Assembly: GCF_024584805.1 (NCBI RefSeq)
Contig: NZ_CP075715.1
Coordinates: 6,915,526 to 6,979,525, forward strand
Direction of reading: 5' to 3'
DNA length: 64,000 nucleotides
Origin: Streptomyces sp. FIT100
GTDB taxonomy: Bacteria > Actinomycetota > Actinomycetes > Streptomycetales > Streptomycetaceae
The notes under the pieces were generated by a model that had not been told where the DNA came from, searched no databases, and saw only the letters and a program-made list of their open reading frames with translations. A program made the translations under genes and the position numbers. Positions 1-8,697 of this stretch are shown here, piece by piece (the stretch's first letter is position 1; the number at the start of each line of letters is the position of its first letter).

Positions 1-951
1 GGGCCGCTGTCCGCCGACCCCGCGGCCGTGCACGGCGAGGACTGGGCCGCGGCCCGCGCCGAGACGTCCGGGCGGCTGGAAGCGGTCCTTCCGCGCGCGG
101 ACGTCGACGCGGCGTACGAGGCATGGCGGCGGTGCGCCGACATCGAGCCGGCCGAGGTCCTGGCGGGCGGTTCCGGCTGGGGCGCGCTCGAAGTGCTCCG
201 CACCGGAGCCAAGTTGCCCGGCACACCCTTCGACGAGACGACGCTCGGCGACGAGCAGGCGCCGTGGCTGGAGCTGCTGCGCACCGGGGTGCTGCCGACG
301 CCGCGCCGCGTCGTCCCGCCGGGGCCCACCCTGGTCGCCCCGCACTGGCGCGACATGCTGGAGACGGCCCCGGCCGAACCGCTCACCGAGTACCACCTCG
401 GCGTCGCCCAGTGGCACGCGGGCGACCACGCCCAGGCTGTACGGAGCTGGGAGCGCGGGCTGCACCTCGCCCCCTCGCGCTGGCCGTTGCTGCGCTGCCT
501 CGCCGTGGCCGAACTCGCCGCCGCCGGCCACTCGGGCGGCCACCCCGCGCCGCAGGCCGCCGCCCGCGCCGCCGAGCTGTACCTGGAGGCGTTCGACGAC
601 CTGTGCGCCGAGCGCCGCGACGACGGCGAGTCCTGGACCGCGGCGACGGCCGCCCTGGCCCGGGAGACCGTCGAGGCCCTGCTCGCGGCCGGCCGCGCCG
701 GGGCCGCCCGCGGGGTCCTCGACCGGCTGTGGCCGGCCGTGCGCGGCCGCGGCCGCTTCCGGCTCCTGGAAGCCCGGCTCCTCGTCGCCGAGGGCGACTG
801 CGCGGCCGCCCGGGCGGTCTTCGACGGGGGATTCGAGGTGGCGGACCTGCGCGAGGGCGACGAGACCCTGGGCGAGGTGTGGGCGGCGCTCACCGACGGC
901 GAACCGCTTCCGGACCGCTACGACTTCCGGATGCGTCCGCCGCGCGCCTAG
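1..951 (+). CDS. DUF5107/TPR-type protein, C-terminal part (5' end outside window)
   Basis: The frame is open from base 1, so the true start lies upstream; 316 codons are visible before TAG at 949-951. A tetratricopeptide-like helix pair is readable (YHLGVAQWHAGDHAQAV, then WERGLHLAP), and the segment resembles the C-terminal part of long actinobacterial DUF5107 proteins, which pair a mutarotase-like beta-sandwich with TPR repeats. The family assignment is from recognition, and the enzymatic domain itself is not in view. No signal peptide or membrane segment is seen in this part. The stop codon is unusual: its last G is also the first base of a dispersed inverted-repeat element (951-1110). 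Confidence 0.6.
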   Translation, partial: GPLSADPAAVHGEDWAAARAETSGRLEAVLPRADVDAAYEAWRRCADIEPAEVLAGGSGWGALEVLRTGAKLPGTPFDETTLGDEQAPWLELLRTGVLPTPRRVVPPGPTLVAPHWRDMLETAPAEPLTEYHLGVAQWHAGDHAQAVRSWERGLHLAPSRWPLLRCLAVAELAAAGHSGGHPAPQAAARAAELYLEAFDDLCAERRDDGESWTAATAALARETVEALLAAGRAGAARGVLDRLWPAVRGRGRFRLLEARLLVAEGDCAAARAVFDGGFEVADLREGDETLGEVWAALTDGEPLPDRYDFRMRPPRA

Positions 952-1110
952 GGGGTGTCCGGCGGATCATGCTGGGCTCGCGACGCCCTGCGACTCCGTC
1001 TCCCGCGTTGTCGTCGGTCGCCAACGCTCCGCGTTGTCTCCCTCCTCCGCCTTGGATCCGAAGCCGCTGGACGCCGCTCGCTGATCCAGCCTGATCCACC
1101 GGACACCCCC
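951..1110. repeat. Dispersed inverted-repeat element, copy A (160 bp, MITE-like)
   Basis: The ends are a 19-bp inverted repeat with one mismatch: GGGGGTGTCCGGCGGATCA at 951-969 and its complement at 1092-1110. TA flanks both sides (949-950 and 1111-1112). The interior carries the motifs CGTTGTCGTCGG and CTCCCTCCTCCGCCTTGG shared with copies at 17644, 24126 and 28621. It contains no convincing gene. Short frames across it encode nothing recognisable. Confidence 0.85.
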
Positions 1111-1157
1111 TAGTCGTCACTGACACGTCCCGCCTGGCGTGCGGCGCCCGGCACGTC

Positions 1158-1193
1158 CTCCCAAGTAGCCCTTCGGGCAGGGGAGGTGCCTCC
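1158..1193. repeat. REP-like stem-loop
   Basis: A nested hairpin, CCTCCC ... GCCC-TTC-GGGC ... GGGGAGG, lies in the 178-base gap between repeat copy A and the VOC gene. The same module recurs inside repeat copies at about 17720 and 28700. Relatives with a GGCCGAAGGCC core occur near 32250 and 44961. The rest of 1111-1288 holds no gene that I can see. Confidence 0.5.
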
Positions 1194-1249
1194 CACGCCG
1201 TGTTGCGCAGGCGGACGGCGCCATGTGGCCATGTGTCGGACACGGCCCA

Positions 1250-1268
1250 GGGGGTGTCCGGCGGGATC
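1250..1268. repeat. Solo left end of the dispersed inverted-repeat element
   Basis: GGGGGTGTCCGGCGGGATC matches the left terminal repeat of copy A with one inserted G, but no right end follows. It lies 20 bases beyond the stop codon of the minus-strand VOC gene, so it looks like a truncated relic. Confidence 0.6.
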
Positions 1269-1288
1269 GGGCCGGGCTCAGGCCGGGC

Positions 1289-1642
1289 TCACACCACGGC
1301 CCTGCGGTCGACGTACTCGAAGACCGACCCGTCCGGGTGCACGGCGATGAGGTTGCGGCCCACCGGGGTCGGCACGGGTCCCGCGAGGACCTTCGCGCCG
1401 CCCTCGGTCAGGGCGGCGTGCGCCGCGTCCACGTCCTCCACCGCGATGGTCGCCGCGACCTTGCGCAGCACTTCGAGTTCCGACTCGGGGCCGCTCATCA
1501 GCAGGAAGCAGCTCACCGCCGCGACGGACACGCCCCCGCGCTCGAAGCGCAGCGCCGGGGCGCCGGTGAGGCGTTCGTAGAAGGCCGTCGCGGTCTCCAG
1601 GTCGTCGACGCAGATGCGCAGCGTGGTTCCGAGGATCTCCAT
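1289..1642 (-). CDS. VOC superfamily (glyoxalase/bleomycin-resistance fold) protein
   Basis: This small single-domain protein (117 aa) has the beta-alpha-beta-beta-beta layout of the vicinal oxygen chelate superfamily. It opens with LRICVDDLETATAFYERL and closes with the typical NLIAVHPDGSVFEYVDR strand. Such proteins bind a divalent metal and act on small substrates or sequester drugs, and the substrate cannot be told from sequence. It begins with ATG at 1642, has no signal peptide and is presumably cytosolic. It is separated by about 110 bases from a methyltransferase gene on the same strand, so it may be a monocistron or the last gene of a pair. Confidence 0.8.
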   Translation of the reverse strand: MEILGTTLRICVDDLETATAFYERLTGAPALRFERGGVSVAAVSCFLLMSGPESELEVLRKVAATIAVEDVDAAHAALTEGGAKVLAGPVPTPVGRNLIAVHPDGSVFEYVDRRAVV

Positions 1643-1756
1643 ACCCGCGAGGGTAGTTGGAGCGCCCGGCGCGGGGGAGCGGAGCGCCGGGAGCGGAGTG
1701 CGCCCGGGAGCGCCGGGGGTACCTGGAGCGCCGGGCGCGCCGGGAGCGTGAAGCCG

Positions 1757-2566
1757 CTATCGCCGGCAGAGCAGTTCGCCGTGCGGGACCATGAACCAGG
1801 CGTCGTGCCTGCTGCCCCACTCCCGCCAGGCATCCGCGATCGCGGTCAGCTCCCCGGTGGTCGCATGGCCGCCGTCGACGGCCAGCCGCGCGTACGCCGA
1901 CGCCGTCGTACGGTCCGCCCACAGCCCGCTCCACCAGGCGCGCTCGTCGGGCGTGGCGAAACACCAGCTGGTGGCGGTCGCCGTGATGTCGGAGAAGCCC
2001 GCGCGGCGCGCCCAGGAGTACAGCCTGCGGCCGGCGTCGGGCTCACCGCCGTTCGCCCGGGCCACACGGCGGTACAGCTCCAGCCAGGCGTCGAGCCCCG
2101 GGACCTGCGGATACCAGGCGAAGGCCGCGTAGTCGCTGTCGCGGACGGCTACGGTCCCGCCGGGGCGGCAGACGCGCCGCATCTCGCCGAGCGCCCGCAC
2201 CGGATCCCCGACGTGCTGGAGCACCTGGTGGGCGTGGACGACGTCGAAGGAGGCGTCGGGGAAGTCCAGTCGGTGGACGTCGGCGATCGCGAAGCGGATG
2301 GTGTCCGCACCGCGCCGGGCCGCCACCTCACGGGCCTCGTCGAGGATCCCGGCCGAGGCGTCGACCGCCGTCACCGTCCCCGGCGCGACCAGCGCGGCCA
2401 GATCGGCCGTGATGGTGCCGGGGCCGCAGCCGACGTCCAGGAGGTCCGTGCCGCGGCGCAGTTCGGGCAGGAGGTACGCCGCGGAGTTGGCGGCCGACCG
2501 CCAGCGGTGCGAGCGCAGGACCGACTCGTGGTGACCGTGGGTGTAGACGGCGGTCTCCCTGGGCAT
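1757..2566 (-). CDS. Class I SAM-dependent methyltransferase (UbiE/COQ5-like)
   Basis: The 269-residue protein has the Rossmann-type methyltransferase core. Motif I is LLDVGCGPGTITADLAAL, followed by the acidic loop VTAVDASAGILDEA and the post-motif FDVVHAHQVLQHVGDP, which resembles the methyltransferase type 11/UbiE group. ATG 2566 is chosen because GGGAGG sits about 9 bases upstream and the protein then opens with MPRETAVYTHGHHESVL, as homologues do. An in-frame upstream start would add 30 unconvincing residues. The substrate is unknown. It reads towards the VOC gene. Confidence 0.85.
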   Translation of the reverse strand: MPRETAVYTHGHHESVLRSHRWRSAANSAAYLLPELRRGTDLLDVGCGPGTITADLAALVAPGTVTAVDASAGILDEAREVAARRGADTIRFAIADVHRLDFPDASFDVVHAHQVLQHVGDPVRALGEMRRVCRPGGTVAVRDSDYAAFAWYPQVPGLDAWLELYRRVARANGGEPDAGRRLYSWARRAGFSDITATATSWCFATPDERAWWSGLWADRTTASAYARLAVDGGHATTGELTAIADAWREWGSRHDAWFMVPHGELLCRR

Positions 2567-2663
2567 GGCGGTGCTCCCTCCCGGTCGCGTGCGGCGGCCA
2601 GGTCCACGGTACGCCGAACGCCGGATGGTGAGACCAGCGTCTCGTGATGCGGACACGCACGGG

Positions 2664-4235
2664 TCACGGTGATGATGCCGAGGTCCGCAGGCCCACCACC
2701 ACCGGGGGAAGGGCCGCGGCAGAGGCTTCGGGCGTCGGCGGACGGTAGACGACGAGCGCCTCCGGAACCTTGTCCAGGACCAACTCCTCCGCGGCTTCGC
2801 TCACTTCGCCGTCGTACGCGAGCGGCGTGCCCGGAGCCAGCCCGGAGATCCGCAGCTTCCGGAGGCGCACCGCCGCGTGGAAGGGGGAGCGGCTCAGCGG
2901 GCCGGAGAGCGCGGCGGCGAGGAGCCGCAGCCCCGGGCCTCGGCCGCCGTGCACGACGCGCACGTCGAGGAGCCCGTCCGCGAGATCGTTCCGGCGGCCG
3001 GGCACCGGGCCGACGTGCTGGTAGACGCCGTTGCCCGCGAACAGCAGCCACAGCGGGCGCCGGCTGCCGCCGACCTCCGCCTCCATCGTGTGGCCCCCGC
3101 GCAGCGTCCGCAGCGCCGCGAGTACCCCCGCGGGCCAGTCGCCGATGCGCGGAGCCCAGCGTTCGCGCACCTGCACGAGCTCCGGATAGACGCCGAGGCT
3201 GAAGGTGTTGAGGAAGTACCCCGCCCGCGCGTCGCCCCCGGGGCCGGGGCGGAACCGGCCCAGGTCGACCCGTACGGCGTCGCCCGACGCCAGCGCCAGG
3301 CAGGTGTCGTGCACGGTCTCCACACCGACGTCGCGGGCGAAGTGGTTCAGGGTGCCGCCGGGGAACACGGCGAGCGGCAGGCCGCGGCGGGCGGCGACGG
3401 CCGCGGCCCGGTTGACCGTTCCGTCGCCGCCCAGCACGCCGAGGGCGCGGCAGCCGTCGGCCGCCTCCTCCAGGGCGCCGTCCAGCTCGTCCGGCGCGCA
3501 CTCCACGATCCGGGCGAGCGGCAGCGCCTCCGCGACGAGACGGGTGAGCGTGCCGCCCGGTCCCCCCGCCGAGCGGTTGACGACGACGGACAGGCCCCGG
3601 CCGCCCGGCAGCACCGGCGCATCGGCGTGCGGCCGGCCCGGCGGGGGCAACTGGTCGCGCGTCGGGACGAGCCCGCGCACCGCGAGCGCCGCGCCCACGC
3701 CCAGCGCCGCGCCCGCCAGTACGTCGCCCGGATAGTGCACGCCCGTGTAGACCCTGGAGAGCGCCACCGCCGCCGCGAGGGGCGCGACGGCCGCGCCCCA
3801 GCCGCGGGACTCCATCGCCACTCCGGCCGCGAAGGCCGCGGCCGATGCGGAGTGCCCGGAGGGGAAGGAGGTCGTGAACGGCTGGTGCCTCAGCTGCCGC
3901 ATGAGCGGTACGGCGTCGAGCAGCGGCCGGGCCCGGCGCACCGACCGCTTGCCCACCGTGTTGATCGTCGCGGAGGCGAGGGCCAGCGACGCCACACCGC
4001 GTACGGCCGCGCGCCGCGCCCGAGCGCCGCGCCCGAGCATGGCGATGCCGGCCGCCGTGCCGAACCAGAGCAGGCCGTGGTCGGCGCAGCGGCTCAGCCG
4101 GGGCAGCAGTGGGTCGGCGCCGGGCCAGTGGCGGGTCGCGATCGCCCGAAAGGCACGGAGATCCCAGTCGGACACCAGCGCCGCCAGTGAATGCGGGCCG
4201 GTTTTCCGGGCGTGGTGCGAGGCCGAGTGGGACAT
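2664..4235 (-). CDS. Bifunctional PAP2 phosphatase / diacylglycerol kinase-family protein
   Basis: Two lipid-acting domains are fused in 523 residues. The N-terminal half is a type 2 phosphatidic acid phosphatase with the three signature motifs: GKRSVRRARP, PSGHSASAA with the catalytic His, and SRVYTGVHYPGDVLAG, among hydrophobic membrane segments. The C-terminal half is a diacylglycerol/sphingosine kinase-like domain with VLGGDGTVNRAA and PGGTLNHFARDVG, the nucleotide-binding signature. One chain could thus both dephosphorylate and phosphorylate a lipid at the membrane, as in other actinobacterial proteins of this architecture. The start is ATG 4235; no strong ribosome site is seen. Longer in-frame extensions run into the repeat array at 4291-5112 and are rejected. 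Confidence 0.88.
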   Translation of the reverse strand: MSHSASHHARKTGPHSLAALVSDWDLRAFRAIATRHWPGADPLLPRLSRCADHGLLWFGTAAGIAMLGRGARARRAAVRGVASLALASATINTVGKRSVRRARPLLDAVPLMRQLRHQPFTTSFPSGHSASAAAFAAGVAMESRGWGAAVAPLAAAVALSRVYTGVHYPGDVLAGAALGVGAALAVRGLVPTRDQLPPPGRPHADAPVLPGGRGLSVVVNRSAGGPGGTLTRLVAEALPLARIVECAPDELDGALEEAADGCRALGVLGGDGTVNRAAAVAARRGLPLAVFPGGTLNHFARDVGVETVHDTCLALASGDAVRVDLGRFRPGPGGDARAGYFLNTFSLGVYPELVQVRERWAPRIGDWPAGVLAALRTLRGGHTMEAEVGGSRRPLWLLFAGNGVYQHVGPVPGRRNDLADGLLDVRVVHGGRGPGLRLLAAALSGPLSRSPFHAAVRLRKLRISGLAPGTPLAYDGEVSEAAEELVLDKVPEALVVYRPPTPEASAAALPPVVVGLRTSASSP

Positions 4236-4290
4236 GGAACGCGGGTACCCATCAGGCCCGATGCCCAAGCGGACGGGCGGCGAAGTGCCC

Positions 4291-5112
4291 CAAAGAGCCG
4301 ACGCGGCACCGGCGGCACCGGCGGCACCCGGGGCTGCAGGGTCACCGGCAGCACCGTGGTCCAGCGGCACCGGCAGCACCGCGGCACCGGCAGCACCGCG
4401 GCAGCAGGGGCGCCGGGGGCAGGTCCCCGGCAGCACCGGCAGCACCCGCGGCACCCGCGGCACCCGCAGCACCCGCGGCATCGGTGGCACCGGCGGTACA
4501 GCGGCACCGGCGACAGCGGTGGCACCGGCAGCACTGCGGCACCGGCAGCACCGCGGCAGCAGGGGCGCCGGGGGCAGGTCCCCGGCAGCACCGGCAGCAC
4601 CCGCGGCACCCGCGGCACCCGCGGCACCCGCAGCACCCGCGGCATCGGTGGCACCGGCAGCACCCGCGGCACCCGCGGCACCCGCGGCACCCGCAGCACC
4701 CGCGGCATCGGTGGCACCGGCGGTACAGCGGCACCGGGGGCAGCAGGGTCACCGGCAGCACCGTGGCACCGGCGGCACCGGCGGTACCAGCAGCAGTGGT
4801 GGCACCGGGCCACCGGTCGCACCGTGGCACCGGCGGCACCAGCGGCACCGGCGGCACCAGCGGCACCAGCGGCACCGGGAGCACCGGGAGCACCGTGGCA
4901 TCGGCGGCATCGGCGGCATCGGCGGCACCGGGCGCACCGTGGCATCGGCGGCACCAGCGGCACCAGCGGCACCAGCGGCACCAGCGGCACCAGCGGCACC
5001 AGCGGCACCAGCGGCACCGGGAGCACCGGGAGCACCGGGCGCACCGTGGCATCGGCGGCACCGGGCGCACCGTGGCATCGGCGGCACCGGCGGCACCGGC
5101 GGCCGCCAGGGA
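4291..5112. repeat. Large GC-rich minisatellite (GGCACCGGC/GGCACCAGC type)
   Basis: About 820 bp consist almost wholly of 6- and 9-base units such as GGCACC, GGCACCGGC and GGCACCAGC, interspersed with GGCATCGGC. A higher-order duplication is visible: a segment of roughly 130-150 bp starting near 4387 (containing GGCGCCGGGGGCAGGTCCCC) recurs near 4545 with internal expansion. All frames are open because the unit lacks stops, giving proline/alanine- or glycine/threonine-rich translations. I regard these as artefacts. The array fills the gap between two divergent genes. Confidence 0.9.
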
Positions 5113-5198
5113 ACATCAGGGCCGCCGCACCGGTGACCCCGCAGGCCGTGGTGGTGCAGGGCTCGCACGGGTCCTGCGGCGCGCGCACAGTGGTCCCT

Positions 5199-5789
5199 AT
5201 GGCTATGGACAATCGGCTTCTGGATCGGCACGCCGAGGCGCTCGCCCTCTTCACCGAGCGCGTGCACGCCGTACGGCCCGAGCAGTGGGACGCCCCCACG
5301 CCCTGCGAGGACTGGTCCGTCCGCGACCTCGTGAACCACCTGACCGCCGAGCAGCTCTGGGTGCCGCCCCTGGTGCGCGAGGGCAGGACCCTCGCCGACG
5401 TGGGCGACGCCTTCGACGGCGACGTGCTCGGGGAGCACCCCGCCGTCGCCTGGGACCGCGCCGCCTCCGCCGCGAAGGCGGCCATGAGCGAGCCGGGCGC
5501 GCTGGACCGCACGGTGCCGCTGTCGTACGGCGAGAGCGGCGTGGCCGCCTACTGCGCGCAGATGGTGGCCGACATGACGGTGCACGCGTGGGACCTGTCG
5601 CGGGGCATCGGCGCGGACGAGACACTCCCGGACGCGCTCGTCGACTTCACCGCCCGCGAGGTGGCGCCGTACGCGGCCGATCTCGTGAAGAGCGGGCTGT
5701 TCGCGACCGCCGTGCAGCCGCCGGCGGGCGCGGACCCGCAGACGAAGCTGCTCTGCCTGCTCGGACGGGATCCGTCGGCAGGGCGCTGA
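5199..5789 (+). CDS. TIGR03086/maleylpyruvate isomerase-type (DinB-like) metal-binding protein
   Basis: This is a four-helix-bundle protein of 196 aa from the mycothiol-dependent maleylpyruvate isomerase/DinB-like superfamily. The diagnostic N-terminal stretch RPEQWDAPTPCEDWSVRDLV and the following NHLTAE supply the first metal-site His. HAWDLSRG in the second half supplies another typical His. Family members bind a divalent metal and often use mycothiol; the true substrate is unknown. I start it at ATG 5199 (MAMDNRL); no clear ribosome site precedes it. Upstream in-frame extension would enter the minisatellite and is not credible. Confidence 0.8.
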   Translation: MAMDNRLLDRHAEALALFTERVHAVRPEQWDAPTPCEDWSVRDLVNHLTAEQLWVPPLVREGRTLADVGDAFDGDVLGEHPAVAWDRAASAAKAAMSEPGALDRTVPLSYGESGVAAYCAQMVADMTVHAWDLSRGIGADETLPDALVDFTAREVAPYAADLVKSGLFATAVQPPAGADPQTKLLCLLGRDPSAGR

Positions 5790-5807
5790 CCACGGGGAGC
5801 GCCACCC

Positions 5808-5880
5808 AGCGCGGAAACGGCCCCGGCGCGGAAACGCCACCCGGCGCGGAATCGGCCCCGGCGCGGAATCGGCCCCCGGT
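5808..5880. repeat. Short tandem repeat GGCGCGGAA(A/T)CGGCCCC
   Basis: Four degenerate 16-17 base units built on GGCGCGGAA followed by CGGCCCC or CGCCACCC lie in the 204-base gap after the maleylpyruvate isomerase-like gene. Beyond it, around 5924, TATAAAGG is a possible -10 region for the following gene, but no good -35 is seen. Confidence 0.6.
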
Positions 5881-5993
5881 CACGGGAATGGGCCGACCGG
5901 AGCGGCAGGACCGCCCGAACCTTCGTATAAAGGGCACGTGGGCCGGGCAGGGTTCCCGGGCGTGAGCACGGGACGTGAGCACGGAGGTGGCGC

Positions 5994-7214
5994 ATGGAGC
6001 GGACCGATCCGGAGGGCCACGGTCCGGTCCGTTACGGCCCGCCCGCCCCGGAGCCGGGGCTCCCCGTGCTGCCCGAGCTCGCCGACGTACTCGCGGCCGC
6101 CGCCGGGCGTACGTCGACGCCGGAGCCGCCCGGCGGAGGACTCGTCCTGCGGGAGGCGGCCGCGGGCTACTGGTGGCGGCGCGGACTGCGCAGCCGCCCC
6201 GAGGAGGTCGCCGCAGCGCCGGGCGCGCAGCCGCTGCTGCTCGCCCTGCTCGCCGCGCACGGCGGCGATGTGCTGATGCCGCGGCCGTGCCCCGCCTGGT
6301 GGACACCGCAGGCCCGGCTCCTCGGCCGCCCGGCCTACCACGTGCCGACGCCCGCGGAGTGCGGCGGCGTGCCGGATCCGTACGCGCTGCTGGAGACGGT
6401 GCGCAGAGTGCGGGCAGAAGGCGGCACTCCGCATCTGCTGCTGCTGTCCGTCGCCGACGACCCGACCGCCACCGTCGCGCCGCCCGAGCTCGTACGGGAG
6501 GCGTGCGAGGCGGCCGTCGGCGAGGGCCTGCACATCGTCAGCGACGAGACCTGGCGGGACACGCTGCACCGGCCGCACGAGCGGGTGCTGCTGAGCCCCG
6601 CCGAGATGTGCCCCGACGACGTGACCGTCCTCAGCGACCTGTCGGGCGCGCTCGCCCCTCCGGCCTGGCCGGTGGCGGTCGCCCGCTTCCCCGCGACGGA
6701 GGGCGCGACGGTACGGAGGGCGAGGGTCCTCGACATCCTCACCGCGCTCGGGGCGTTCGTGGCCGGGCCGGTCGCGGTCGCCGCCGCGCACGCCCTCGGG
6801 GAACCCGCGCCGGTCACCACGAGGTCCGCTCGCGCTGCCGCCCTGCACGGTCAGGTCGCGGCGGCGGCCCACCGTGCGGTCCTCTCCGCCGGTGCGCTCG
6901 CCCGCCCCCCGCAGGCGGGCCGTCATCTGTACGCCGACCTCGGCCCGCTGCGCGGCCGCCTCGCGGCGCGCGGTGTCACCGACTCCATGGAGCTGGAGGA
7001 CTACCTCAGCGTCAGCCTGGGCAGCCCGTCCCCCGGGGGCCACCGCTTCGGCGACGAACTCGGCGCCCTCCGCGTCCGGCTCGGCACGGCCGCGCTGCTC
7101 GGCACCACGCCGGAGGAGCGCCTCCAGTCCCTCGCATCGGACCAGCCCCTGGAACTGCCCCATGTGGCCCGTTCCCTCGACTCCTTCGCATCGGCCTTCG
7201 ACGAACTCCGCTGA
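5994..7214 (+). CDS. Aminotransferase class I/II-fold protein, apparently lacking the PLP lysine
   Basis: This 406-residue protein has the fold-type I aminotransferase layout. It includes the strand LHIVSDETWRD, which carries the Asp-Glu that would contact PLP, and the following strand DVTVLSDLSGALAPPAWPVAVARF, where aminotransferases normally read S-x-S-K. No lysine occurs there, so the internal Schiff base cannot form in the usual way. It may be a non-catalytic relative or regulatory protein. GGAGGT six bases before ATG 5994 supports the start. It is followed after 57 bases by an MBL-fold gene on the same strand, so the two may be cotranscribed. Confidence 0.72.
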   Translation: MERTDPEGHGPVRYGPPAPEPGLPVLPELADVLAAAAGRTSTPEPPGGGLVLREAAAGYWWRRGLRSRPEEVAAAPGAQPLLLALLAAHGGDVLMPRPCPAWWTPQARLLGRPAYHVPTPAECGGVPDPYALLETVRRVRAEGGTPHLLLLSVADDPTATVAPPELVREACEAAVGEGLHIVSDETWRDTLHRPHERVLLSPAEMCPDDVTVLSDLSGALAPPAWPVAVARFPATEGATVRRARVLDILTALGAFVAGPVAVAAAHALGEPAPVTTRSARAAALHGQVAAAAHRAVLSAGALARPPQAGRHLYADLGPLRGRLAARGVTDSMELEDYLSVSLGSPSPGGHRFGDELGALRVRLGTAALLGTTPEERLQSLASDQPLELPHVARSLDSFASAFDELR

Positions 7215-7271
7215 CCCCTCCACCGCCAACCGCGACCCGCGATCCCCCAACCGCGCCGAACGGAGCAGCAG

Positions 7272-8471
7272 ATGACGGACCACACGGAGCCGCCCCCGCC
7301 CCGCCCCTCCACCACCCCGCCCCGCCCCTCGACCACCTCAGTGCCGTCCCCCGGCGGTGCGGGCACCCCGGTTGTCGGCCTGCCCGTCCGCGCGGGTACG
7401 GCAGGGCCCCAGGCCGAGGCCCCGGGCGCGCCGCACCCCGCGCAGTCCGCCCAGTCCGCCCAGTCCGCGCCGGTCGCACCGGTGCCGCCCGCGCAACCGC
7501 GGCCCTTCGGGCCCGGCCGGCGGTGGCCGCGGTCGTTCGCCGGGCGGCTCACCGCGCCGTTGCCCGGTGTGAGGGCGATGGCCAGGCTGGCCAGGGAAGG
7601 CGCGTTGCGGCCCGCGGCAGCGGGGCTCGCGGACATTCCGCAGCTGCCGTTCGCGCCGGGGCCGCTGCCCGCCGCCGAGCCGGGCACCGTCGCCGTCACC
7701 TGGGCCGGGCACGCCAGCTGGGTGGTCGCCATCGGCGGGCTGACCGTGCTCACCGACCCCGTGTGGTCCCGCAGGATCCTCGGCACACCGGCCCGGCTGA
7801 CCCCCGTCGGGGTCCGCTGGGAGGACCTCCCGCCCGTCGACGCCGTGGTGATCAGCCACAACCACTACGACCACCTCGACGCCCCCACCATCGCCCGACT
7901 CCCGCGCCGCACCCCGCTCTTCGTCCCGGGCGGGCTCGGACGCTGGTTCCGGCGGCGCCGGTTCACCCGGGTGACGGAGCTCGACTGGTGGGAGGCGGCC
8001 GAGCTGCCCGCCCCCGGCGGGGGAGCGGTGCGGTTCGACTTCGTACCCGCACACCACTGGTCCAAGCGCACCCTCACCGACAGCTGCCGCTCGCTCTGGG
8101 GCGGCTGGATCATCGGCGACCAGCAGGGCCGGCGGGTGCATTTCGCCGGCGACACCGGATACGGGCACTGGTTCAAGGAGATCGGGCGCCGCTACCAGGC
8201 CATCGATCTGACGCTGCTGCCGATCGGGGCGTACGCACCGCGCTGGTGGCTCAGCACCGTGCACACCGACCCCGAGGAGGCCGTGCAGGCGTTCACGGAC
8301 CTCGGCGCCCGGAACATGGCTCCGATGCACTGGGCCACCTTCGTGCTCTCCGCCGAGCCGGTCCTGGAGCCGCTCCAGCGGCTGCTCGCCGCTTGGGAGT
8401 ACACGGGCCTGCCGCGTGAACGCCTGTGGGACCTCCCGGTCGGCGGCTCCCGGGTGCTGCCCGTGGCCTGA
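7272..8471 (+). CDS. MBL-fold metallohydrolase (NAPE-PLD/UlaG-like)
   Basis: The protein has 399 aa. After a proline/alanine-rich, probably disordered N-terminus of about 90 residues comes a metallo-beta-lactamase fold. It opens with VTWAGHASWVVAIGGLTVL, then carries the metal-binding SHNHYDHLD (HxHxDH), AHHWSKRT and HFAGDTGYG. The spacing and the SLWGGWII strand resemble the N-acyl-phosphatidylethanolamine phospholipase D/ribonuclease Z-like branch (beta-lactamase superfamily_2). A lipid or phosphodiester substrate is likely but unproven. ATG 7272 follows GGAG by seven bases. No signal peptide is seen. Confidence 0.85.
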   Translation: MTDHTEPPPPRPSTTPPRPSTTSVPSPGGAGTPVVGLPVRAGTAGPQAEAPGAPHPAQSAQSAQSAPVAPVPPAQPRPFGPGRRWPRSFAGRLTAPLPGVRAMARLAREGALRPAAAGLADIPQLPFAPGPLPAAEPGTVAVTWAGHASWVVAIGGLTVLTDPVWSRRILGTPARLTPVGVRWEDLPPVDAVVISHNHYDHLDAPTIARLPRRTPLFVPGGLGRWFRRRRFTRVTELDWWEAAELPAPGGGAVRFDFVPAHHWSKRTLTDSCRSLWGGWIIGDQQGRRVHFAGDTGYGHWFKEIGRRYQAIDLTLLPIGAYAPRWWLSTVHTDPEEAVQAFTDLGARNMAPMHWATFVLSAEPVLEPLQRLLAAWEYTGLPRERLWDLPVGGSRVLPVA

Positions 8472-8480
8472 AACCCACCG

Positions 8481-8672
8481 CCTGACACCGCCGTCTGGAA
8501 CCGTTGCCTGACACCGTCGCCTGGCACCAGCCGCCTGACACCGTCGCCTGGCACCAGCCGCCTGACACGTGCCGTCCGACACCCGCGACCTGACACGTGC
8601 CGTCCGACACCCGCGACCTGACACGTGCCGTCCGACACCCGCGACCTGACACGTGCCGTCCGACACCCGCCG
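8481..8672. repeat. Tandem repeat array, 26-28 bp units, seven copies
   Basis: Units run head to tail: one degenerate 26-base unit (8481-8506), two identical 27-base units (8507-8533, 8534-8560), then four 28-base units (8561-8588, 8589-8616, 8617-8644, 8645-8672). The last four are identical except for the final two bases of the last. Each begins CCTGACAC and the 28-mers contain the palindrome CACGTG. There are no spacers, so this is not a CRISPR. It lies between two convergent genes. Confidence 0.92.
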
Positions 8673-8697
8673 CCGGTCGGCGCGCCGGTGCCGCTGC

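Noticed and set aside
950-1243. Small genes inside the dispersed repeats
   Set aside because: Their frames follow the inverted repeats, recur with every copy and encode no recognisable domain.
4191-5198. Collagen-like or proline-rich proteins in open frames across the minisatellite
   Set aside because: All frames are open because the repeat unit has no stop codons. There is no start with a ribosome site, and the frames merge artificially with the flanking real genes.
8481-8672. Possible CRISPR array
   Set aside because: Units follow each other directly with no unique spacers, and no cas gene is nearby.
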